A DNA stretch of 15,352 bases, from contig JAITDV010000515.1 in NCBI GenBank assembly GCA_031282385.1, positions 1 through 15,352 of the forward strand, in the 5' to 3' direction. The notes under the pieces are model-generated. The model did no database searches and was not told where the DNA came from. It was given only the letters and a program-made list of their open reading frames with translations. Below are positions 7,233 to 14,500 of this stretch, piece by piece; the first letter of the stretch is position 1, and each line of letters starts with the position of its first letter. Both the position numbers and the translations under genes were made by a program. The DNA comes from Planctomycetaceae bacterium. Lineage in GTDB: Bacteria > Planctomycetota > Planctomycetia > Pirellulales > Thermoguttaceae.

Positions 7233-7485
7233 GCAATCAAATCCGGCGGCTGAACAGTTACAACGAAATTAAAGTAGACCTTTTCTCTAACCTAAAAATA
7301 CATCAACGCAACAAAAAAACTACAACGAAAAACCGCCTTTAACTCCTCCGAGACCACCCCTAGCCCCTCCGAAGGAGGGGAATAAGAATACGCATCCTTC
7401 GGAGGCGAATAATTCCCCTCCTTCGGAGGGGTTAGGGGTAGTCTCCTACAGGTTAGCGAAAAGGTCTAGTGTGAACAGCTTAAAA
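7233..7485. repeat. Family 1 fragment split by a family 2 element
   Basis: Outside the family 2 copy, the left flank reads GAACAGTTACAACGAAATTA and the right flank GTGTGAACAGCTTAAA. Joined without the insert they give GAAATTAAAGTGTGAACAG, the standard family 1 end. A family 1 fragment was therefore present first and was then interrupted. Confidence 0.6.
7276..7467. repeat. Family 2 inverted-repeat element, full copy
   Basis: It begins AGACCTTTTCTCTAACCT and ends AGGTTAGCGAAAAGGTCT, an 18-base terminal inverted repeat with one mismatch. An A-rich left segment (ACATCAACGCAACAAAAAAA) follows the left end. The rest is a fold-back: an arm at 7351-7383 starting AGACCACCCCTAGCCCCTCC pairs with an arm at 7411-7444, and each arm holds the small palindrome CCCCTCCGAAGGAGGGG or its equivalent. 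There is no ORF. It lies inside a family 1 remnant between the DAHP synthase gene and the aminotransferase gene; only two or three bases (GT or AGT) are duplicated at its edges. Confidence 0.8.
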
Positions 7486-7500
7486 TACTCAACCAAATCA

Positions 7501-8568
7501 TCACTCACTCACAACTTTAATTTGTTGTTTGACCGACTCTTCATGAATAGCTTGCATAATTTTCCGAATGAAATCCGGGTCTAATTTCATTGACTTTGCC
7601 ATGTCCGACTTCTGCTCAATAATTTGACCATAACGCGTAGCTTGCAAAACCGGCATGTTGTTCGCCTTCTTGTACAAACCGATCTCCACCGCAACTTGCA
7701 TCCGCACCGCTAAAAGAGATAACAATTGATCATCAATTCCATCTATCTTGCTCCGCAACTCCGCCAAATTATTCGACGGACGATCCATGTCTCGAATCAC
7801 TAACGCAGATAATAATTGGCGTAGTTGTTGCGGTGTAATTTGCTGCTGCGAATCACTCCACGCCTCGTCTGGAGAACAGTGCGTCTCAATCAATAAACCA
7901 TCAAACTTCAAATCCATTGCCTGTTGCGAAAGACCATGTATCAAATCACGCTTACCCGCAATATGACTCGGATCACAAAGAATCGGCAAATTAGGAATCC
8001 GACGACGTAACTCAATCGGAACTTGCCAATGCGGTGCGTTGCGGTAACCTTTGTTGTCATACGAACTGAACCCGCGATGAACCGCACCTATACGGCGTAT
8101 TCCCGCACGATAAACCCGCTCTATCGCGCCTATCCACAACTCAAGATCAGGATTGACAGGATTCTTGATCAATACAGGTATGTCCATCCCGTTAAGAGCA
8201 TCCGCAATTTCCTGAACCGCAAACGGATTCACCGCCGTCCTTGCTCCAATCCAAAGAATATCTATACCCGCCTTCAACGCCGCAAAAACATGTTCCCGTG
8301 TCGCTACCTCAATAGTTGTGTACATACCCGTCTCACGCTTGACTCGCTTCAACCAGTTAAGACCTTCCAAACCAACTCCCTCAAAACCACCCGGTTTCGT
8401 ACGAGGCTTCCAAATTCCCGCACGAAATATACGCACCCCACAAGACGCAATCGCATTAGCCGTCGAAATAACTTGCGCCTCCGTCTCTGCACTACAAGGT
8501 CCAGCAATCACAACCGGTCGCACTGGATCAACTCCAGGTAAAACTATTGATTCAAGTTGATAATCCAT
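7501..8568 (-). CDS. Bifunctional DAHP synthase / chorismate mutase (type II fusion)
   Basis: The 355-residue protein joins the first enzyme of the shikimate pathway (PEP + erythrose 4-phosphate to DAHP) to chorismate mutase (chorismate to prephenate). The DAHP synthase part, about 1-262, is of the KDO8P-synthase-like class I type, with VIAGPCSAET, FRAGIWKPRTKPGGFEGVG, LIKNPVNPDLELWIGA, GFSSYDNKGYRNAPHW, and CDPSHIAGKRDL, and SPDEAWSD near the end. The AroQ mutase part starts near 267 (NLAELRSKIDGIDDQLLSLL) and includes GLYKKANNMPVL and HEESVKQQI. In this arrangement the mutase commonly acts as an allosteric switch, so prephenate feedback is plausible. I chose the ATG at 8568 over an adjacent TTG. 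The domain order and wording strongly recall the Bacteroidetes enzyme, which may mean horizontal transfer. Confidence 0.94.
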   Translation of the reverse strand: MDYQLESIVLPGVDPVRPVVIAGPCSAETEAQVISTANAIASCGVRIFRAGIWKPRTKPGGFEGVGLEGLNWLKRVKRETGMYTTIEVATREHVFAALKAGIDILWIGARTAVNPFAVQEIADALNGMDIPVLIKNPVNPDLELWIGAIERVYRAGIRRIGAVHRGFSSYDNKGYRNAPHWQVPIELRRRIPNLPILCDPSHIAGKRDLIHGLSQQAMDLKFDGLLIETHCSPDEAWSDSQQQITPQQLRQLLSALVIRDMDRPSNNLAELRSKIDGIDDQLLSLLAVRMQVAVEIGLYKKANNMPVLQATRYGQIIEQKSDMAKSMKLDPDFIRKIMQAIHEESVKQQIKVVSE

Positions 8569-8575
8569 CAAAAAT

Positions 8576-8605
8576 ATTCTACGTTAATTGTTAAACTCAT
8601 TTCAA
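8576..8605 (-). promoter_or_regulatory. Possible promoter of the DAHP synthase gene, perhaps leaderless
   Basis: On the minus strand TTGAAA (8600-8605) and TAGAAT (8576-8581) are 18 bases apart, close to the sigma-70 pattern. Only seven bases separate TAGAAT from the ATG at 8568, so a transcript would start at or beside the start codon. This agrees with the absence of a Shine-Dalgarno sequence. In such A+T-rich DNA chance matches are common. Confidence 0.25.
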
Positions 8606-8633
8606 AAATATAGACAACTTATATTATTCTATT

Positions 8634-8851
8634 AGACCTTTTCTCTAACCTAAAAATACATCAACACAACAAAAAAACTACAACGAAAAACCGCCTTTAA
8701 CTCCTCCGAGACCACCCCTAACCCCTCCGAAGGAGGGGAATAAGAATACGCATCCGAAGGAGGGGAATAAGAAGACGCATCCGAGAGAGGCGAATTATTC
8801 CCCTCCTTCGGAGGGGTCAAGGGTGGTCTCTTACAGGTTAGCGAAAAGGTC
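8634..8851. repeat. Family 2 inverted-repeat element, full copy next to recA
   Basis: The ends are AGACCTTTTCTCTAACCT and AGGTTAGCGAAAAGGTCT, as in the copy at 7276. The A-rich segment is almost identical to that copy. The core has fold-back arms (about 8709-8742 and 8797-8829) and is longer because a 27-base unit starting CCGAAGGAGGGGAATAAGAA is repeated in tandem (8727-8753 and 8754-8780), with a third partial unit after it. The sequence TATTATTCTA occurs on both sides (8622-8631 and 8852-8861), consistent with target duplication, though two extra T bases separate the left copy from the terminal repeat. The right duplicate overlaps the recA stop codon. Confidence 0.8.
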
Positions 8852-8858
8852 TATTATT

Positions 8859-10025
8859 CTACTCTTCAATGTCGTTGGTTTCATCGGTTTCGTTTGCGTT
8901 TGCGTTTTTGTTTGCGGAGGCGAATAGTTCAATATTTCCACTTTTGATTAATGCGTTAATTTCATCTTTTAATTTTTCTGTGAAATCTGGATTTTCTTTG
9001 AGATATTGTTTTGTTTTTTCGCGTCCTTGTGCAAGTTGTTGTTCGCCGTAACGGAACCATGCGCCGGACTTGACAATTATCTTTTGGGCAACCGCCAAAT
9101 CAAGAACATCACCCTCATAACTTATTCCACTATTGTGCATCATATCAAATTCCGCCTCTCGAAACGGAGGCGCAACTTTATTCTTGACAACTTTTGCCTT
9201 GACTTTTTGTCCAACAATTACTTCACCTTCTTTTAGTTGTCCGATTCGTCTTACGTCTATTCTGCACGAACAATAAAATTTCAACGCCCGTCCGCCGGGA
9301 GTAGTTTCAGGCGAACCAAACATTACTCCAATCTTTTCCCGAATTTGATTAATAAAAATCACGCACGTCTTACTTTTTGCAATCACTCCTGTCAACTTCC
9401 GCAACGATTGACTCATCAATCTTGCCTGCAAACCGACATGCGAATCACCAATTTCACCCTTCAATTCCTTTTCCGGCACCAACGCCGCAACCGAATCAAC
9501 TACAATCACATCAACCGCATTCGATTTGACTAACATTTCCGTAATTTGCATTGCCTCTTCGCCGCTTCCGGGTTGCGACACCAGCAGGCTCTCCAAATCG
9601 ACTCCCAGACGTTTCGCCCAACTCGGATCAAGCGCATGTTCCGCATCAATAAACGCCGCCACTCCTCCAGACTTTTGAGCATTCGCAACAATATGAAGCG
9701 TAAGCGTGGTTTTGCCGCTCGATTCAGGACCGTAAACCTCAATAATCCGACCTCGCGGCACCCCAAATCCGCCAAGCGCAATATCAAGCGAAAGACTACC
9801 CGTCGGAATACCGGACAAACTCGGCGTCCGATCGAGACCAAGAGGCATTATCGCACCTTCGCCAAATGTTTTTTCAATTTGCGCAACTGCATTTTTAAGA
9901 TCAGGATTCCTGCTAAACACAGAATCAATTTTCTTATTACGGTCTGATTTCGAATCAGACTTAGCTGCATTGGATGCAACTTTTTTAGGTTCCATTTTTT
10001 TAGTTTCTTCCGTTTTTTTGGACAT
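8859..10025 (-). CDS. recA: RecA recombinase
   Basis: RecA forms ATP-dependent filaments on single-stranded DNA, carries out strand exchange and triggers SOS-type self-cleavage of repressors. The 388-residue protein has Walker A GPESSGKT at 99-106, the catalytic Glu region FIDAEHALDP at 125-134, Walker B VIVVDSV at 173-179, and the L2 DNA-binding loop NQIREKIGVMFGSPETTPGG at 226-245. Compared with E. coli numbering there is an N-terminal extension of about 33 residues rich in Lys, Ser and Glu. The second Met at residue 11 is an alternative start. The C-terminal tail is acidic and Asn-rich (NANANETDETNDIEE), as expected of RecA. Serines and cysteines replace common residues in FYCSCRIDVRRIG, a mild oddity. 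No Shine-Dalgarno sequence or recognisable LexA box precedes it; a family 1 repeat lies about 40 bases upstream. The stop codon lies in a target duplication of a family 2 element. Confidence 0.97.
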   Translation of the reverse strand: MSKKTEETKKMEPKKVASNAAKSDSKSDRNKKIDSVFSRNPDLKNAVAQIEKTFGEGAIMPLGLDRTPSLSGIPTGSLSLDIALGGFGVPRGRIIEVYGPESSGKTTLTLHIVANAQKSGGVAAFIDAEHALDPSWAKRLGVDLESLLVSQPGSGEEAMQITEMLVKSNAVDVIVVDSVAALVPEKELKGEIGDSHVGLQARLMSQSLRKLTGVIAKSKTCVIFINQIREKIGVMFGSPETTPGGRALKFYCSCRIDVRRIGQLKEGEVIVGQKVKAKVVKNKVAPPFREAEFDMMHNSGISYEGDVLDLAVAQKIIVKSGAWFRYGEQQLAQGREKTKQYLKENPDFTEKLKDEINALIKSGNIELFASANKNANANETDETNDIEE

Positions 10026-10061
10026 AAATATTGTGTTGGTTAATTTGGTTGGTTATTGTGA

Positions 10062-10079
10062 ACAGTTTAAACTGTTCGC
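10062..10079. repeat. 18-base palindrome at a family 1 end
   Basis: An end sequence pointing each way meets at TTTAAA, giving GAACAGTTTAAACTGTTC, a perfect palindrome running from about 10060 to 10077. It seems to be the tail of one family 1 copy joined to the head of the next, about 40 bases upstream of recA. Confidence 0.5.
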
Positions 10080-10170
10080 ACTTTAAATTTCATTTGCCAC
10101 CGCCTGCTTACCTATCGGAAAGCAGGCTTTTACGCTCTTGAGTCCCGCAATTTATAGTACAAGCAGTTTA
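10066..10170 (+). repeat. Family 1 intergenic inverted-repeat element, full copy
   Basis: Begins TTTAAACTGTTCGCACTTTA and ends TTTATAGTACAAGCAGTTTA. The core stem GCCTGCTT/AAGCAGGC with loop ACCTATCGGA is perfect. It lies in the ftsY-recA gap, upstream of recA, and its right end is directly followed by the family 3 element. Confidence 0.85.
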
Positions 10171-10336
10171 TTAAGGGAACTTCTAAAAACTCATTTTGTC
10201 CGCGAATTTTCACGAAAAGATCACGAATTAAATAATTTGTGCAAATCCGTGGATAAAATAAATTTATTGTCTAAATTTGTCTATCCTGAAAAATTCGATA
10301 ATTCCGTCAAAAATAAGTTTTTAGAAGTTGCCTTAA
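10171..10336. repeat. Family 3 inverted-repeat element (MITE-like)
   Basis: The left end starts TTAAGGGAACTTCTAAAAAC and the right end, read on the other strand, starts TTAAGGCAACTTCTAAAAAC; the terminal inverted repeats are 27 bases with two mismatches (10171-10197 and 10310-10336). TTTA flanks both sides and may be a 4-base target duplication. The interior (including TTTTCACGAAAAGATCACGA and GTGCAAATCCGTGGATAAAA) has no credible ORF. It lies between the ftsY stop codon and the family 1 copy. Confidence 0.75.
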
Positions 10337-10346
10337 TTTAATATGA

Positions 10347-11264
10347 TTATGATTCATCGAATAGCGCGTCAACAAATTTGTCCGGATCAAAAATCTCCAG
10401 GTCATCAGCAGATTCGCCAAGACCGACAAATTTAACCGGTATTCCCATTTGTTTTTTTATTGTAACAGTAACTCCGCCTTTGGCTGTGCCGTCCAATTTG
10501 GCGAGAATTATTCCTGTACATTTTACAACTTCAGTGAAATTTTTTGCCTGACTGATTCCGTTTTGACCTGTTGTTGCATCGAGGACAAGAAGTACTTCGT
10601 GCGGCGATTCTGGAATAAGTTTACCCAAGACGCGATGTATCTTGCCCAATTCCATCATAAGATTTTTCTGACTTTGCAATCTGCCTGCCGTGTCAACAAT
10701 ACAAATATCGGCACCCGTTTCAATTGTTTTCGCAACCGCCATGTGCGCAACACTTGCAGGATCGCTGCCGGATTTACCTGTTACAATTTCAGCGCCAAGC
10801 CGTTCCGCCCAAATTGTAAGCTGCTCAACCGCAGCAGCCCGAAATGTATCCGACGCGCCAAGTACAACCTTTTTTCGCTCCGAAAGAAACGTACGCGCTA
10901 ATTTGGCAATTGATGTTGTTTTTCCGCTGCCGTTGACGCCGCAAACCATAATTATTGTTGGACCGGATAATGCGTAATTTATCGGAGTTGCCGATTGAGC
11001 CATCAATTCTTTCAATTTCGCTTTCAATACTTCCAGCACTTCCTGCATTTGGACAACACGACCGCGAAATTGTTTACGAATTTCGTTGACTGTATCATTT
11101 GTTGCAACAACTCCCATGTCTGTTTTGATGAGCATAGAAAACAACTCTTCCAGAAACTCTTCATCAACAAGACGTCCTGAAGACTTAAAAAGATCACGGA
11201 CATCCGTATTGAATATTTTAATTGTTTTAGTTAAAGCCGACTTTAATTTTGATAATATGCCCAT
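10347..11264 (-). CDS. ftsY: Signal recognition particle receptor FtsY
   Basis: FtsY is the membrane-bound GTPase that receives SRP-ribosome complexes and hands nascent membrane proteins to the Sec translocon. The 305-residue form has a short N-terminus (MGILSKLKSALTKTIKIF, likely amphipathic and membrane-binding) without the long acidic A domain of E. coli. The N domain covers about 20-95. The G domain has G1 GVNGSGKTT (109-117), DTFRAAA (139-145), G3 DTAGRLQ (191-197), G4 AKLDGTAKGG (255-264) and GLGE (281-284). The frame is open 18 codons farther upstream, but I chose the ATG at 11264 because MG-start followed by this helix is usual for the family and the extension is not FtsY-like. No Shine-Dalgarno sequence is seen. 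It is distinguished from Ffh by lacking the Met-rich M domain. Confidence 0.95.
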   Translation of the reverse strand: MGILSKLKSALTKTIKIFNTDVRDLFKSSGRLVDEEFLEELFSMLIKTDMGVVATNDTVNEIRKQFRGRVVQMQEVLEVLKAKLKELMAQSATPINYALSGPTIIMVCGVNGSGKTTSIAKLARTFLSERKKVVLGASDTFRAAAVEQLTIWAERLGAEIVTGKSGSDPASVAHMAVAKTIETGADICIVDTAGRLQSQKNLMMELGKIHRVLGKLIPESPHEVLLVLDATTGQNGISQAKNFTEVVKCTGIILAKLDGTAKGGVTVTIKKQMGIPVKFVGLGESADDLEIFDPDKFVDALFDES

Positions 11265-11328
11265 TACAGAAATATAAATTGATAAAACAAGAATCTGTAC
11301 AAAATAAATTTTTCGCACAAACCACTTT

Positions 11329-11357
11329 CAAAAAAAATTACTTTGACAAAATCAAAG
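11329..11357 (-). terminator. Weak terminator-like hairpin after the lptA-like gene
   Basis: On the minus strand CTTTGATTTTGTCAAAG forms a 6-base stem with a 5-base loop, followed by TAATTTTTTTT. It lies about 170 bases beyond the lptA-like stop codon and before ftsY. The stem is short and A+T-rich, so termination may be inefficient. Confidence 0.3.
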
Positions 11358-11402
11358 CGGTCAAGATTCTACCACACTAAAATACCCACACAACCACCAC
11401 CT

Positions 11403-11507
11403 TTTAAACCGTTCTCACTTGAATTTTCCTTTACCTTCGCCTACTTACATATCGGAAAGCAGGCTTTTACGTTCTTGAATCGTGTAATTTATAGTACAAA
11501 CAGTATA
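11403..11507 (+). repeat. Family 1 intergenic inverted-repeat element, full copy
   Basis: Begins TTTAAACCGTTCTCACTTGA and ends TTTATAGTACAAACAGTATA. It has more substitutions than the copies at 5844 and 10066 (for example CTACTTACATATCGGAAAGC and TTCTTGAATCGTG), which suggests an older insertion. It lies 16 bases beyond the stop codon of the lptA-like gene. Confidence 0.8.
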
Positions 11508-11523
11508 TGGAATTACGCGGACA

Positions 11524-14500
11524 TTAGTTTCCGGCTTTTATGCTTCTGGAATTTACTATTTTTGCGGTTCCGGTTTTTATGTTGTATTCTATTCTTTGGG
11601 CGGGGATTGTACCTTGCGATGAGGTTGTTATTCTGGCGTTGTTTAGTTCATTACCTTCAAGCATGACTTGAGATTTTGCTTGATTGTATTTTATTGTTTG
11701 AGCTCTGCCGTAAAGCGACCTGTTTTCGCCTTCAATTGTTGCATTGTCTATTGCAGTCAACTCTACGAAATTTTTTGATTGTTGAACCGGATCAGGCATT
11801 TGCAACATCCTCAATTCTTCACACTTCAACAAATATCCTTTTTTCGTTGCAATATTTAATTGATCTCTTTCTATTTTCTCGTCCCAATTAGAAACCGGAC
11901 ACAAAACCGCATCAATATGACCTTTCATAATTGCCGATTTATGAGTTTTGGCGGACACTCCTTGAATGTGATCATAAAACCAAATACAAAGAAACATAAT
12001 CGTATCACTGTTATTATTGTTTTTTGTACTGCCTGAACCTAAACCCGCCAAAACATCATAACCATTTTTCTGATTAGAAAATTCATTGTCTGTTTCAATA
12101 AAAGTTGAACGAATCAATCCTGGACCTTTGGCAAAAAATTCATTCGTCTCAAGTCTGATTTCAACTGCATCAAATTCCGCCCAATCAAACGATTTGCGTA
12201 CTCCATTCTCAAATTTTTCACTCTTAACAACAACATCAATCGCACAACCAATACGTTCCGGTTTAATTGTTACATTTGACTTATCATCAAAAAGTGAAAC
12301 ATAGCGGTTAGTGAATATCTGCATTATATTGCAGCGAATTTCACGATCCTCCATCAACGCCAAAACACGATTACCGTTTTTGTCGGGTACGCCTTTGAAC
12401 GAAATTATGTTACCGTCAAAGTACATTTCTTTATTCCATTGTACAAGTATTCTGCTATCACCTTCTTTTCGTTTATTTTGTTCAAATTGGCTGTTATTTA
12501 GTTGTGTTGTTACGGGCAAGATAGTAGTTTGTTGGTTTCGGTTCAAAGTAATGCCGTTTGTGTTTTTTTGGTTTTTAGTTTCGGCGAGCAATCTGCCGGG
12601 TCCGACAATTTTTATTACATTTTCAGCACGGAAAATATAAACGTTCATTGCTCTGATTTGCGAACCTTTACCTGTAAATATTGCTTCGCGTGTATCTTTG
12701 CCTGTTATGTAGATAACGGTATTTAGGGTTGACGGATACCAAACGTAAACTTCTTCGCCGGTTATTTCAATCAGATCGTTTCCCGCCGCCAAATCAGCCT
12801 TTTCAACTATTCTCACATTGCCGCCAATCCAAAGTCTCTGTACCTGCGAAGTCCGTTCCGTCTGCAAAACATTCATTTCCATTTGGTCGCCGGTTATCTT
12901 ATAAATCGAATGTGAATTACCGGATTGAAAACCGAGCAGATTTTGAGACCGAACATTTTTGATTTCAGGTTGTGGAATTTTCGGGGTATTTGGATTTGAA
13001 TTTGGATTTGAATTTGTTGGAACATTGCCTGCAACCATCGGTACAACTTTATTATTAACCCCCGACGCCGTATAACTACCCGCAACCGCAGAATTACCTT
13101 GCGCAACCACAACACCTGATGCGCGAGGCAACTCAATTACAGGCGGCAAGTACGGCATGAGTTGCTCCGGTCGTTTTCGCAATTCCGTATATTGAACAGG
13201 TCTGATTGGCGAAACCGTATCATGATTGTTAAACTTCGGCTCAATTGCAACCGCTTGCGAAATTACAGTATTTTGAGGGTGAATTGTTACCATTGCAGTT
13301 TGTGTATTATTGGCAACATTATTTTTATCAGACGCGCGGTTAAAGAAAATATTCAGTCGCTGCACATCACATGTTCCGTTTTGATTCTCAAAATGCACCT
13401 TGTTCAAAACAATCGCACTTTCAGGAACAAGTGTACTATTATTTTTACTATTAATTATTCCGTTGCCGGTTTTACTATTACTATTACTATTACTATTACT
13501 ATTACTATTACTATTATTATTGCTATTGTCTATTTTGGGGTTATTTTGTGCGGATTTGTTTTGTGTGTTTTCATTGTTGTTAGGTTTTGTCTTTTCAGGA
13601 TTCTCTTCAATATTGCACCAGAGCTGTAAAATTTCCGCGGTCATCTTGCCAAAATCTTCAACATCCAATGTAACTCCGCCGCGCAAGTCAAAAAGAATTT
13701 TCTTTGTGTTATTTTTTTCCGGCGAAATTTGCATAGCGTTCCAAGTCAAATGGATTTTTTTCAAATTTGTATCATTGCCGATCAACCCGTCTAATTTGCC
13801 TTTGCCGCTGGAATTTAACACGCCGAATTCACCGGATTCGCCGATGTTATAGAGGAAGCCAAGTTCAGATTGAACGGTGTAGCGGTTTTGCAATGTAATT
13901 TTGACGGAGTCAGAAGCTTCGGGTTTCTTTTTTGGATTTTCAGGTGAAGCTCCAGCGACTTCTTGCGGGTTATTTGTCAACGCAGTTTCAATAGCAATCA
14001 AATTCTCTTTAACGTCGTACAAAATTCTGTCGCCTTCCATAATCAAACCGCCGCCTTGCGTACTTCTCAAACGTGCCTGCAAACCGGTTTTGCCGAACAT
14101 TTCCATTTTCGCAGGTTGCAAGTTACTGGAATCCATAAGAGAGGGATTCGAGTTTGGATTTTGGTTTTGGGCTTGGTTTTTGTTTTGGGATTCGGATTTG
14201 GCTTGTGTTTTTTTGGGGGCGGGTTGGAAATTTATGTGTAATATTTCTCCGTTCAGGAAATCTTGAGACGCATCAGGATTAGTTCGGACAACTTCAACAT
14301 TACCGTTAAAACCAGCCGTCCAACCGCCGTTTCGTTCATCTACTTCAAAAGTAAATTCGCGTTGGCATCTAATATCGAATTTTGTTGCGGCATCAACATC
14401 GGGGTTGAAAGTAAAATGATTTGAGTTGTTGTGACTTGCTGTTTGATTTTGCGTGTGTAGGTTGGCGATTTTTTGGTTTGGGAGGTCGGCGGCGGGCGGA

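Noticed and set aside
7351..7444. Intrinsic terminator formed by the G+C-rich family 2 hairpins
   Set aside because: The hairpins are strong but no T-run follows on either strand, and they belong to a repeated element.
8727..8780. CRISPR-like repeats
   Set aside because: The 27-base units are directly adjacent with no spacers and lie inside a family 2 element.
10060..10077. LexA/SOS operator upstream of recA
   Set aside because: The GAAC...GTTC halves are ten bases apart, not the four of the Gram-positive box, and the sequence is fully explained by two family 1 repeat ends.
11265..11318. Longer FtsY start 18 codons upstream
   Set aside because: The extension is a hydrophobic stretch unlike FtsY N-termini, and the usual MG-start helix begins at 11264.
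13162..13852. Plus-strand ORFs rich in Leu or Ile-Thr
   Set aside because: They are the opposite-strand reading of the Asn-Ser microsatellite and neighbouring parts of the LptA-like gene.
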